DNA of 64,000 nt from JAJEFO01 sp009843725. Lineage in GTDB: Bacteria; Pseudomonadota; Alphaproteobacteria; Rhodobacterales; Rhodobacteraceae. Below are positions 42,806 to 52,724 of this stretch, piece after piece (within the stretch, counting starts at the first letter, position 1; each line of letters starts with the position of its first letter). The notes beneath the pieces are model-generated. The model did not search any database. It saw only the letters and a program-made list of their open reading frames with translations, and had not been told where the DNA came from. A program made the translations under genes and the position numbers. The DNA is taken from positions 682,001 through 746,000 of the forward strand of contig CBDEUJ010000005.1 in NCBI GenBank assembly GCA_965243215.1, read 5' to 3'.

Positions 42806-44496
42806 GGTCCGCGGTCTTCGTGCGATTGAGGTTGTTCAGCAGCAAGGCCTGGATGATCCTGTCACGTTGGGAAATGGACGCCGGTCCGGCTTCGGCAACG
42901 CTGTCTCGAAGATAGAAGATCAGATCGTCCTCGCTGCGCTGTTCCTTGTTTCCCTCGATCAGCCAGCCCACCGTCTTCTTGAGTTCCGCGAGGTTGTCCG
43001 GCCAGTTGTGTCTGATCAGCGTTCGAATGATCGAAGGCGAGAATTCACCTGGCTCTTCCCCGAAATCAGCCATGAACCCCTTCACCAAAAGCGGGATATC
43101 CTCGATGCGATCGCGCAGCGGCGGAACCTGAACTGCCTGCGCCTTGCAGCTGTCATCCAGTTCGCTTGGCAGCATGCTGCCGCCGACTCCGCTCTCGTTG
43201 AGGACCAGAATGAACCGGGCATTGCACTGCCGGATTCTTGCCTCCTGTCCAACCTGGTATTCGCCTTTCGCAAAGGCATGCACGATCCTGCTGCGATCGT
43301 CCAAGGGCAGGCTCTCGAGCCCACCTATCGTAATGACATCCGCCTCGCCAGCAAGCTCCAGCACGCCAACCTTCCGGCGAAGTCTGGCATCCCTTCGGGC
43401 ACCGAAGAGCTCTTCGGCGCCACTGTTCGAGGCGGAGAATTCCAGTTTCCAGTGACTGCCCTTTTTCTTGTGGAACATTTGTCTTGCGGCCATGTCAGCG
43501 ACCGTGCGTCGTCCCGTGTCCGCTTCGCCGTGCAGAAACAGGTGCTTCCCGTTCCTGACAGCGCTCTCAACACGGTTCAACATCTGATCCATGGCGTCGG
43601 AACGGCAGACTATCCCGTAGCGCCTGCTGTATCTGTTCAGGCGACGCTCCAGCCGCTCGACGCGGTCCTGCAACACTTCGATTTCGCGAAACGAGGCAAC
43701 ACTGTTCAGCAGCGACTTTTCCAAGGGGGCCCTGTCCATCGCGGAACCGCCGATGAACCCGTCTATGCCCGCCTTGCGACAGAGTCTCTCGAGATCGGCC
43801 CCCCCGGATACCGGACCGCCGCCCAAATACACCGTCAGCGGCTTGTGAGGACGGCGAACGCTGTCGACAATGTCCTTCGCCGCCAACGCCAAGTGATCAA
43901 GAGTCTCTTCCTTGACCATCTCGTCGTGATTGTGCGGATTCAAGCCGAAGTTGATGCAGAGCGACGTCAACCCCGCTTCGACCATCTTGCTGGCCTCGTC
44001 ACGACTGCGAACATAGCCGATCGTGTCAAACCCCTCTGACATCGCAGCGGTCAGGAAATCGATCTCTCGCTTGAACCCCAATCCATGCGCGTCCAGAACC
44101 GCCGCCCGATCTCCAAAGTGAAAGACAGCCGGAAAATTGGTCAACCCAACGATCTTGAGCGATTTCAGTCGGGGCATCAGCTCGTCGATTCTCAGGCGCG
44201 GATCGAAGAGCGGCAGTCCAGCGTAGACCGGCAACTTGACCCGAGGCACCAGTTCCTGCGAGGCAAATTGCAACGTGAATTCCACCGAATCGTAGATCGG
44301 CAGCAATGACGCCGGAGACGGAACCCCCATGGAGCGCAGCTTTCCGGCACCGAGCGCAAGAATGAAGTCCGCACCAGCGTTTTCGGCGGCCCGCGCAGCC
44401 ATGCCTGAACCGACTGCGGCCCCAACGCGAAACCTTCGACCACTTGCTCTCATTCTTGACCGATCGATCCCGAACCACGGCATCGCAGCCCGGCTC

Positions 44497-44514
44497 TTTC
44501 CCAAATTTACCCAA
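44497..44514. promoter_or_regulatory. CCCAA-N5-CCCAA direct repeat, site 2
   Basis: TTTCCCAAATTTACCCAA repeats the arrangement seen at 37631-37648, with half-sites 10 bp apart. It lies 14 bp upstream of the proposed regulator start and about 95 bp upstream of the solute-binding protein gene, where it could serve both divergent promoters and autoregulation. A short palindrome, GCCACTGTGGC, at 44576-44586 is nearby but has no counterpart at site 1. Confidence 0.45.
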
Positions 44515-44608
44515 TTTGCAAAATAAAGCGGTCTCCGTTTGCGGTCCAGAGCCTAGGTTGATGGTCAGGAGGCGTGCCACTGTGGCGCACAAACCAAGGA
44601 GGAAAGAC

Positions 44609-45958
44609 GTGAGACTCACAAGCAGACTCGTTGTATCAACGGCAGTCGTCGCGCTGATGGGCTCAGCAGCCTATGCCGAGGAATTTGACTGGCGTAAATT
44701 TGAAGGCACAGAGATCACTTGGGCCTATGACATTCACCCGTATGCGGACGCAGTAGTTGCGTATCTGGATGAGTTTGAAGAGTTGACCGGCATCAAGGTC
44801 AACGCGGAACTCTATCCCGATGACACCTATTGGGGCAAGCTGAACATCCAGCTTTCGACTGGTTCCCCTGACTGGGATGTCGTCGGAACCGGCATTCAGC
44901 CTGCGTGGGACGTGACGCCGGCGGGGCAGCTCGAACCGCTTCGCGGTCTCATCGACGACCCGAGCATGACCAATCCGGACTATGACTATGCGGATTTCTT
45001 TCCGGCACTGACGCGGGCATGGACCTGGGATGTCGCCGAGGAGAAGATCATCGATACGCCAGACGGCGAAATCTGGGGCATTCCACACGCATTCGAAAAC
45101 ATGCAGCTCATGTACCGGATGGACATTCTGGAACGTCTTGGTGTCGAGCCGCCGAGCACGCTTCCTGAACTGACGGCAGCCTGCGAGAGAATAACGGCGG
45201 CGGATCCGAACGTCACGCCAATGGCCGTTCGTGGCGTTCGCTTCTGGTCGTCCATCCACACGGCACCAATCTCGATTGCGCAGTCATATGGCGTCAGCGA
45301 CTTCGTGGGATCGGGTGATGATCTCGATACCGCTCTCGATAGTGCGGAATCGATCCGCTTCCACAAGGACTACGTGGCGATGATCCAGGCCTGCGCACCA
45401 GACAGCTGGGCCAACGACAATTGGTACCAGGTGGTTGACGGCCTTTCGACCGGCAAGACCGCGATGGCGGTTGACGCCAACATGTTCGGCTTCTGGAACA
45501 ACATTGAAGGCGCATCCGACGCGTCGGGCAAGATCGCCTTTGCACCGCCGCTCACGGCACCGGACAATGACGAGTTCGCGTCGAACATCTGGATCTGGTC
45601 GCTTGCCGTCAACGCCGCGTCGGAACAGAAGGGCGCCGCATGGTACTTCATACAGTGGGCCACATCCAAGGAGATGAACGTCCGCGGTGCGACTGACGGC
45701 AAGCTGGTCAATCCACCGCGAGCGTCAGCATGGGAAACGCAGGAGTGGATTGACTATGCCAACCAGCCTGAGTTCAACAACTTCTACGAAACGTTCAACT
45801 CCGTTCAGGAAAAGACTTCGCTGCTGTTCACGCCGCGCTATGGCTTCGGCACAGCGATGAACGCCTGGGCTGTCGCCATGCAGGACATGGTTGGCGGAGC
45901 GGACGTGGAAGAACGCCTGGCGGAACTTGCCGAGGACATTCGCGACGAGTTGAACTAG
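44609..45958 (+). CDS. ABC transporter solute-binding protein (carbohydrate type)
   Basis: This 449-residue periplasmic binding protein of the family 1 carbohydrate type starts with a signal peptide (LVVSTAVVALMGSAAYAEE). The mature protein shows the family layout, for example YLDEFEELTGIKVNAELYPD and IQLSTGSPDWDVVGTGI at the N-lobe and WYFIQWATSKEMNVRGATDG near the C-terminus. The GTG at 44609 follows AGGAGGAAAG. A terminator after the stop probably gives the usual excess of binding protein over permease. Its ligand is unknown; the kinase and dehydrogenase downstream suggest a sugar or polyol. Confidence 0.92.
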   Translation: MRLTSRLVVSTAVVALMGSAAYAEEFDWRKFEGTEITWAYDIHPYADAVVAYLDEFEELTGIKVNAELYPDDTYWGKLNIQLSTGSPDWDVVGTGIQPAWDVTPAGQLEPLRGLIDDPSMTNPDYDYADFFPALTRAWTWDVAEEKIIDTPDGEIWGIPHAFENMQLMYRMDILERLGVEPPSTLPELTAACERITAADPNVTPMAVRGVRFWSSIHTAPISIAQSYGVSDFVGSGDDLDTALDSAESIRFHKDYVAMIQACAPDSWANDNWYQVVDGLSTGKTAMAVDANMFGFWNNIEGASDASGKIAFAPPLTAPDNDEFASNIWIWSLAVNAASEQKGAAWYFIQWATSKEMNVRGATDGKLVNPPRASAWETQEWIDYANQPEFNNFYETFNSVQEKTSLLFTPRYGFGTAMNAWAVAMQDMVGGADVEERLAELAEDIRDELN

Positions 45959-45989
45959 GTTCTCCCAGACGGCACAACGCCGACACTTG

Positions 45990-46018
45990 CCGGCGGCGTC
46001 TCGTCGCCGGCTTTTTTG
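45990..46018 (+). terminator. Intrinsic terminator between binding protein and permease genes
   Basis: GCCGGCG pairs with CGCCGGC over a 9-nt loop and is followed by TTTTTT. Placed after the solute-binding protein stop and before the permease, it is a classic attenuator that lets some transcripts continue. Confidence 0.8.
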
Positions 46019-46043
46019 GGCCGCCGGGTTCGGGAAAATTGGG

Positions 46044-46928
46044 ATGGCGCACAAAAAAGCCAGATCAAGGAACACGTTCCTGCTGATCTCTCTGCTGCCG
46101 GCGGTCCTGATCCTGGGTGGCTTTATCCTTCTGTTCTTTTGGGGGTTCTATCAGTCCCTGACCGACATGCGGTTTGGCCGCACGCGGGTCGATTTCGAAG
46201 GCATCGGGAACTACACGCGTCTCTTCAGCAGAGGACGTTTCTGGGATTCCGTTTCAGCGACTGCCATCTATGCGTTTTCCGCTGTCGCCTGCGAAGCCAT
46301 TCTCGGTCTCGCAATCGCCAAGTTGTTCAATACCAGGGCGCTGCTTGCCAAATGGTTCCGTCCGACGATCCTCTTGCCTCTTGTGCTGCCGCCCCTTTCG
46401 GTCGCGCTGATGTGGACGACCATGATGAACCCGGAGACCGGGGTTCTGAACTACTTCCTCAGCTTCATCGGAGTGAGCAACTTTTCGTGGACGTCAAAGG
46501 CCGAAACAGCGATGTTCGCCGTCGTTTTCATCGACGTCTGGACATTCACTCCGTTCTTTGCATTGATCATATTTGCAGGCCTTCGAGGGATTGCCCCTGA
46601 AATGATCGAAGGCGCCAGAATGAACGGCGCAAAGGCCTGGGGCATATTCTGGCGCATCGAACTGCCGATGGTATTGCCTTACATTCTTCTGGCGTCCCTG
46701 TTCCGGCTGATCGACTCGCTCAACCAGTTCGACATCATTTTTGGCACCACACAAGGTGGCCCCGGGAACGCGACTGACGTGCTTTCGGTATCCGCCTACT
46801 TCACCGCATTCCAGAACCTGTATTTCGGTCGCGGTGCGGCGATCATGATTGTCAACTGGCTGATCGTGTTGATCAGCGCCATAGTCGTGGTGAAACTATG
46901 GCAATTCACCAGAAAGAGAGTGAATTGA
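46044..46928 (+). CDS. ABC transporter permease (MalF/UgpA type)
   Basis: The 294-residue inner-membrane permease has about six hydrophobic segments (LLISLLPAVLILGGFILLFF; TILLPLVLPPLSVALMWTTM; VVFIDVWTFTPFFALIIFAG) and the EAA loop (EMIEGARMNGAKAWGIFWRI) that contacts the ATPase. It pairs with the next permease. The ATG at 46044 follows a GGGAAAATTG region. It overlaps the next gene by 1 bp (TGATG). Confidence 0.93.
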   Translation: MAHKKARSRNTFLLISLLPAVLILGGFILLFFWGFYQSLTDMRFGRTRVDFEGIGNYTRLFSRGRFWDSVSATAIYAFSAVACEAILGLAIAKLFNTRALLAKWFRPTILLPLVLPPLSVALMWTTMMNPETGVLNYFLSFIGVSNFSWTSKAETAMFAVVFIDVWTFTPFFALIIFAGLRGIAPEMIEGARMNGAKAWGIFWRIELPMVLPYILLASLFRLIDSLNQFDIIFGTTQGGPGNATDVLSVSAYFTAFQNLYFGRGAAIMIVNWLIVLISAIVVVKLWQFTRKRVN

Positions 46929-47782
46929 TGCAGAATCGCAGGCTCGCCTCGACAATGCTGAATGCCTTGGTGCTTCTGGTCGTCATGGTTCTGGCGTTTC
47001 CGATCATTTGGATTGTCATGAACTCCTTCAAGGAAGCAGCAGACATCAACGCCTATCCGCCCGTCTTCCTGTTTGATCCCACGCTCGAGAACTACAAGGT
47101 CCTCTTCGATCTCGCGGATGCCGAAGCGACAAACTACGGCACGCTCAAGATCGAGTTCTTCAAGCCGGTCATCAGCAGCGTCATCATCTCGATCGGTGCC
47201 GTGCTCTTGTCGGTGATCGCCGGCGTTCCCGCGGGCTATGCACTGGCGCGATACGAGTTTCGTGGCAAGGAGGACCTGGCCTTCTTCATTCTCAGCTTCC
47301 GCTTTGCGCCGGTACTTCTGGTCATCATCCCGATGTTCCAGTTCTTTCAGGCCGTGGGGCTCTACGACAGCTACCTCGGGATGATCTGGGTCTATCAGAT
47401 TGTGACACTGCCAATGATCATCTGGCTGAGCCGATCCTATGTGGAGGACATTCCGCTGGAGATGGAAGAGGCAGCGGCCATCTGCGGCGCCAAGCGACCT
47501 CAGATCATTCTTCAAGTCGTGCTGCCCCTGCTGCGGCCGGGCCTGGTGGGGGCGTCGCTGCTCGTGTTTCTGCTGGCCTGGCATAATTTCGCGCTCGGAC
47601 TGATCCTGACGGCCAAGAACACGCCTGTGACCGTGGCGCTTCTGAAGCTTCTGAACCCAGGTGTCAGTTTCTACCCCGTCGTGTCAGCGGGATTGGTCGT
47701 GTCGATGATCGTGCCGATCCTCCTGATCATGCTGGGCCAGCGCCATCTGGAACGTGGTCTTACGTTTGGGGCCTTGAAGTGA
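46928..47782 (+). CDS. ABC transporter permease (MalG/UgpE type)
   Basis: The 284-residue partner permease has hydrophobic segments (MLNALVLLVVMVLAFPIIWI; VISSVIISIGAVLLSVIAGV) and the EAA loop (EMEEAAAICGAKRPQIILQV). With the previous gene it forms the heterodimeric pore of a carbohydrate-type importer. The start overlaps the previous stop and its own stop overlaps the kinase start, both as TGATG, showing tight coupling. Confidence 0.93.
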   Translation: MQNRRLASTMLNALVLLVVMVLAFPIIWIVMNSFKEAADINAYPPVFLFDPTLENYKVLFDLADAEATNYGTLKIEFFKPVISSVIISIGAVLLSVIAGVPAGYALARYEFRGKEDLAFFILSFRFAPVLLVIIPMFQFFQAVGLYDSYLGMIWVYQIVTLPMIIWLSRSYVEDIPLEMEEAAAICGAKRPQIILQVVLPLLRPGLVGASLLVFLLAWHNFALGLILTAKNTPVTVALLKLLNPGVSFYPVVSAGLVVSMIVPILLIMLGQRHLERGLTFGALK

Positions 47783-48702
47783 TGCGACCGCTGGTTTTCA
47801 TTGGGACAACCAATCTCGACATCGTCTTCTACTCCGAGAACCTGCCAACCGTCGGCCAAAGCCTGATGGGAAACATCGAGGAATTCGGCGGCGGCAAGGG
47901 CGCAAACCAGGCGGTCGCTGCCGCGCGGCTGGGTGGTGACCCTCATTTCGCGACGATGTTCGGCGAGGACGATGCAGCGGATGCACTGGCGCGCGGCTTG
48001 GCGGATTTCGGTGTCAAGACCGCCAAGATGCAAAGAAAGCCGGGAGCGGCCTCGGGCAAGGCGCTGATATTCGTCAGCGCCCAGGGCACCAACATGATCG
48101 GGATCGACGCAGGCGCGAACGAGGAATTCTGCCCCGACGATGTCCGCGCCGCGCTGGACGACGTTCCGCAGGACGCGGTTGTGGTCGTGGAAATGGGAGT
48201 GCCGGTCGAGGCGTGCCGCGCGGCATTCGAGGCCAAGGGCAACCGGTTTCTCATCTTCAACCCCGCGCCAGTACGCGCCCAGATCACCGAGGCAGATTGC
48301 CGATCCATCAACATAATCACGCCCAACGAAACAGAGGCAGAGGAACTGACCGGTCTTCCGGTCACAACCGTGGAGGAGGCCTTTGCCGCTGCAATGCACC
48401 TTCACGACAGGGGCGTCCCCGGGGTGGCAATAACGCTTGGCCAGAGTGGTGCCGTGTATCTGGACGCCAATCGTCGCATCCACCAAAGCGCTTATCCGGT
48501 GAACGCCGTGGATACGACTGCCGCCGGCGATGCGTTCAACGGCGCTCTGGCCACCGCGATTGCGAAGGAGCAGGAAATTGACGACGCCTTGAGCTTCGCG
48601 GTTGCGGCCGCAAGTTTGAGCGTCACCCGCAAGGGCGCCCAGCAATCCATGCCAACGGAACGGGAGGTCAGGGAGTTCCTGGCCCAGCAAGGAGCATATT
48701 GA
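47782..48702 (+). CDS. PfkB/ribokinase-family sugar kinase
   Basis: The 306-residue cytoplasmic kinase has the PfkB N-terminal motif (GGGKGANQAVAAARLGG) and the C-terminal ATP/catalytic motif (VDTTAAGDAFNGALATAI, with the catalytic Asp in AAGD). It resembles ribokinase-like enzymes that phosphorylate sugars taken up by ABC transporters. The ATG at 47782 overlaps the permease stop. Its substrate is probably the ligand of the adjacent transporter or a product of it; ribose itself is not demonstrated. Confidence 0.92.
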   Translation: MRPLVFIGTTNLDIVFYSENLPTVGQSLMGNIEEFGGGKGANQAVAAARLGGDPHFATMFGEDDAADALARGLADFGVKTAKMQRKPGAASGKALIFVSAQGTNMIGIDAGANEEFCPDDVRAALDDVPQDAVVVVEMGVPVEACRAAFEAKGNRFLIFNPAPVRAQITEADCRSINIITPNETEAEELTGLPVTTVEEAFAAAMHLHDRGVPGVAITLGQSGAVYLDANRRIHQSAYPVNAVDTTAAGDAFNGALATAIAKEQEIDDALSFAVAAASLSVTRKGAQQSMPTEREVREFLAQQGAY

Positions 48703-48704
48703 GA

Positions 48705-49463
48705 ATGGGAATCTTCGACCTGACCGGAAAGACAGCGCTTGTCACTGGCGCGTCCGGCGGCATCGGTCTGGCGCTCGTCAAGGGGTTCGTCGACACCGGG
48801 GCAAATGTCGTGGCAGCCGATCTGGACCCAACCGCTGTTGAAAGCGCGATGGCAAGCAATGACCGTGTGATGCCGGTTCGTCTGGACGTGTCCGACGAGG
48901 CGGGGATCAAGAGCGTTCTGGCCCTGGTACGCGAGCGTTTTGGCCCCTTGGACATCCTGGTGAACAATGCCGGGATCAAGTCGGCGGAACGCCTGATGGA
49001 CGGGGACCGACAGAGAATCCAACGTACGTTGGCCATCAACACGGATGCAGTCCTGGACCTGACACGCTTGGTCTATGAGGACAGCCTCAAGGACCGGGGC
49101 GGGCGCGTCATCAACATCGGATCTTCCATTTCGTCGCGCGGCGCGGTGTTCAACTATCAGGCCGGCGGGGCGGACTACTGCTTTTCGAAAGCGATCGTGC
49201 ACGACCTCACGCAGCTGCTCGCCTACGAGGCCGCGCCGCACTGCGTGACCGTGAACGCAGTGGCTCCCGGGATCGTTCACACGCCAATGCATGGCAGACC
49301 CGCAGAAGAGACGGAGGCCCGCCACGGTGGCCTCATCCCCCTTGGCCGCATTGGTCAACCCGAAGACATCGTCGGCGCGACTGTCTTCCTGGCGTCGGAC
49401 GCAGCGTCATACATTACTGGACAAGTGGTGCATGTGAATGGCGGCATGGTGATGAGCGATTGA
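48705..49463 (+). CDS. Short-chain dehydrogenase/reductase
   Basis: The 252-residue SDR has the NAD(P)-binding TGASGGIGLAL motif, the NNAG motif (LVNNAGIKSAERL), a catalytic serine in NIGSSISSRGAV and the YxxxK pair in DYCFSKAIVHDL, so it should be a functional polyol or sugar dehydrogenase. The acidic VVAADLD after the second strand suggests NAD preference. AAGGAG precedes both a TTG at 48699, overlapping the kinase stop, and the ATG at 48705; I chose the ATG. Confidence 0.9.
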   Translation: MGIFDLTGKTALVTGASGGIGLALVKGFVDTGANVVAADLDPTAVESAMASNDRVMPVRLDVSDEAGIKSVLALVRERFGPLDILVNNAGIKSAERLMDGDRQRIQRTLAINTDAVLDLTRLVYEDSLKDRGGRVINIGSSISSRGAVFNYQAGGADYCFSKAIVHDLTQLLAYEAAPHCVTVNAVAPGIVHTPMHGRPAEETEARHGGLIPLGRIGQPEDIVGATVFLASDAASYITGQVVHVNGGMVMSD

Positions 49464-49470
49464 GAGCGAC

Positions 49471-50253
49471 ATGGCTGACTGGCCCATAGTATCCGGCATC
49501 ATCAGCGATCTGGATGGTGTGACCTACCGCGGGGACGACCCGATCGACAGCGCCGTGCACGCCTTTCAAAAGTGGCACGACAGCGGCGTTCCCTATGCAT
49601 TTGTCACGAACAACTCCACGAAATCGGCCGCCGAGTTTGCCGACAAGCTGACTGGCATGGGCATTCCCGCCGTGCCCGAGCGGATCATCACGACCTCGGC
49701 AGTTGCCGCTGATCGACTGGCGTCCCTCGTTCAGCCGGGCGCGCGCGTCATGGTCATTGGCGCGCGCGCGCTCACTTGCGCAGTGGAAGGTCGCGGGTTC
49801 GAAATTGCCGATGAAGGCGTGGCCGCGGTGGTTGCGGGACTGGATCGCGAGTTTACCTATGCGAAACTGGCCAAGGCCCAGGCAGCCTTGTTGAGGGGTG
49901 CTCGCTTCATCGGAACCAACCCGGATCACATGCTGCCCCACGGCGGCGGCTTTGAACCCGGAGCAGGTTCGATCCTGAAGGCCATCGAGACGGCTTCAGG
50001 CGTTGCGCCCATGATCATCGGCAAGCCACAACCAGATCTTGTCACGATGGCGCTGTCAGTTCTCGGAACGGATCAGGAATCAACGTTCATGCTCGGCGAT
50101 CAGATCATGACCGACATCATGGCGGGCCACAAGGCTGGCCTTCCCACCATTCTGGTGCGCACCGGGGTGGCCGAGAAGGGCCCCTTCCCCATCGAACCTG
50201 ATTTCGAGATCGAAACGCTCGCCTCCGTGCCCGCCGCGGCGACAAGTTCTTGA
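49471..50253 (+). CDS. HAD-IIA family phosphatase (NagD-like)
   Basis: The 260-residue hydrolase has the HAD nucleophile motif GIISDLDGVTYRGDDPI with both aspartates, motif II in YAFVTNNSTKSAAEF, the conserved lysine in IIGKPQPDLVTMAL, and motif III GDQIMTDIMAGHKAG. NagD-like enzymes dephosphorylate sugar phosphates, nucleotides or glycerol phosphate. Its place between SDR and ATPase genes suggests removal of phosphate from an intermediate of this pathway, or damage control. Only 7 bp separate it from the SDR gene. Confidence 0.91.
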   Translation: MADWPIVSGIISDLDGVTYRGDDPIDSAVHAFQKWHDSGVPYAFVTNNSTKSAAEFADKLTGMGIPAVPERIITTSAVAADRLASLVQPGARVMVIGARALTCAVEGRGFEIADEGVAAVVAGLDREFTYAKLAKAQAALLRGARFIGTNPDHMLPHGGGFEPGAGSILKAIETASGVAPMIIGKPQPDLVTMALSVLGTDQESTFMLGDQIMTDIMAGHKAGLPTILVRTGVAEKGPFPIEPDFEIETLASVPAAATSS

Positions 50254-50265
50254 AGGGGACGCGAC

Positions 50266-51390
<1,125 letters not shown>

Positions 51391-51467
51391 TTTCAAGCTT
51401 TGCCTGTCCAGGCGCAACGATCAATCTGAGTGGCCTATTGGGAGAAAAGCCTGTCCCCTTGGCGTAG

Positions 51468-51701
51468 GCGCCGTTCCTGTTCGAGGACGACGACCGGGAG
51501 GGCGCGCCCGGGCGCGGCGGAGCTCGCCGGCCGGCCGGCGTGATTGACGAGATCCTCGAGGAGCGCGTCGTCTCCAGCCGAGGCCTGTCCAGGCCGCGGG
51601 GCGTCAGGCAGAAGATGAGCGGCTATCCCCTCCGCAAGCGCGGTCCGGTGTCGCGCCGGCAGCACGGCTGGACGCCCGAGATCATCCCAAATTGTGCTTA
51701 A
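51468..51701 (+). pseudogene. Transposase C-terminal remnant
   Basis: The plus-strand frame reads APFLFEDDDREGAPGRGG, then RVVSSRGLSRPRGVRQKMSG and YPLRKRGP before a stop. This layout, an acidic patch followed by a basic RxxRxVxxKMSxYxLxKR tail, looks like the C-terminal end of a transposase. There is no start codon and the rest is absent. The surrounding 460 bp between the ABC ATPase and the AbiE genes contain nothing else recognisable. Confidence 0.4.
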
Positions 51702-51853
51702 AGCAACAGTATTGAGGCTAAACGCACGGTTCGGAGCGTTGAAGTGTGGAGCAATCGGAAGCCCGGGATGCCCCGGACGCGGATGGAAAAAGTGTCCTGT
51801 CAGCGCGACATGCTTGTCGGCCGCCCACTGCCCGGCAATCGAAAGCGCTCCGC

Positions 51854-52724
51854 TCATGGGCCTGCCTTTTCTGCCAAGGCTGCGTGAAGCATCAGGAAGG
51901 CCGCGATGTCTTCCACGACATCGGCAAGGTCTCCCGGATCATGCGCGACATCTTCGACAAAGGCGCGCCATTGCCGCCGCCTTTGATCATCAGCCGCAAA
52001 CGCCGGAGTCAGGGCGTCTGGCAGTTCGCATGGGATTTCGGTTTCGCGTCGCGCAAATGTAGCGGCGATCGCACGGGGAAGCCTTTCATCGTCAAACGGG
52101 AACGACCTGCTGAGCAACCAGATGTCGTAGAAGTCCTTCATCCGGCTGTTGGCGCGGTCGAGAGCGACCATGGCCTGGAACTTTTCGGCGATGACCGTCT
52201 CCCGGGCATAGGCGCGCAGCCTGGGCGCCGGCAGATCAAGCATCACCGGATAGTCAATGAGCTCGACAACCGGGTTCGAGCGCATCACCGAATCCAATGT
52301 CGATGGTCAGATTGATCCGTGCGCCAGCGATTGACGCGGTCGTGCGCAGGCGAACCCCGCCATATTCGAGTTCGTCGCGGATGCGGTCGACACGCAGTGC
52401 AGCCGCGTCGTATGCGACGCCGTCATTGGCATCCTGCGCCAGGATGTCCCGAAACATCGCAATCATTGCGTCTGGGCTCGGATCGCCGAAGCCCAGCAGA
52501 TCGAGATCCCGTGTTCCCCTCTGCGGGTCCTCGAACCAGCTCATCAGCAGCATCGCACCCTTGAGCACGAAACGCTCGGCGTAAGCGGATTGCCCGAGCC
52601 GATACAGGAGCCGCTCAAGCGCAAAGCGCGTGAGCACCAGATCGAAGTTCTGGCCACTTGCTTTGGAAAGGTTGAGGAGACGCGCCCGCACCGAGGCGGC
52701 AATGTTCCTTATCTCCTTAGCCAT
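51854..52724 (-). pseudogene. abiEii: AbiEii nucleotidyltransferase toxin, frameshifted
   Basis: AbiEii is the toxin of a type IV toxin-antitoxin system and phage-abortive infection pair, with nucleotidyltransferase activity. The first frame (52724 to 52254) reads FVLKGAMLLMSWFEDPQRGT, with RDLDLLGFGD as the active-site motif, and NLTIDIGFGDALEP; the second continues with ELIDYPVMLDLPAPRLRAYA, then MVALDRANSRMKDFYDIWLL. One extra G near 52280 separates them; removing it joins them as EPVVELIDYPV into 289 residues. The toxin is therefore probably inactive unless this is a sequencing error. It overlaps the antitoxin stop by 8 bp. Confidence 0.82.

Larger units (their letters stand above)
41478..44483 (-). 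pseudogene. TIM-barrel/AAA+/Fis-HTH regulator interrupted by an ISAs1-family element
   Basis: Without the insertion at 41549-42805 and one 9-bp duplication, this is a 579-residue regulator. Residues about 20-275 form the same TIM barrel as the 38930 gene (GADFILALGAGKLRSMGVPS, GLTNFPAVFHFGDRA). A coiled coil (VLQDRVERLERRLNRY) leads to a sigma54-activator-like AAA+ domain whose Walker A is degenerate (HGEADTGRRTV, no lysine) and which lacks GAFTGA. A Fis-type HTH (ADHLGVTRKTLYNQIKKF) ends it. The insertion separates the HTH from the rest, so the gene is broken. It is divergent from the ABC transporter operon and convergent with the oxidoreductase. The start at 44483 (MPWFG) is uncertain; TTG 44504 and ATG 44453 are alternatives. 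Confidence 0.85.

Noticed and set aside
42867..44039. A 390-codon plus-strand frame opposite the interrupted regulator
   Set aside because: The minus-strand TIM-barrel/AAA+ protein is convincing in this interval; the plus frame has no domain.
41478..44483. A functional sigma54-dependent activator
   Set aside because: The Walker A lysine and the GAFTGA loop are absent, and I found no -24/-12 promoter at the two divergent regions.
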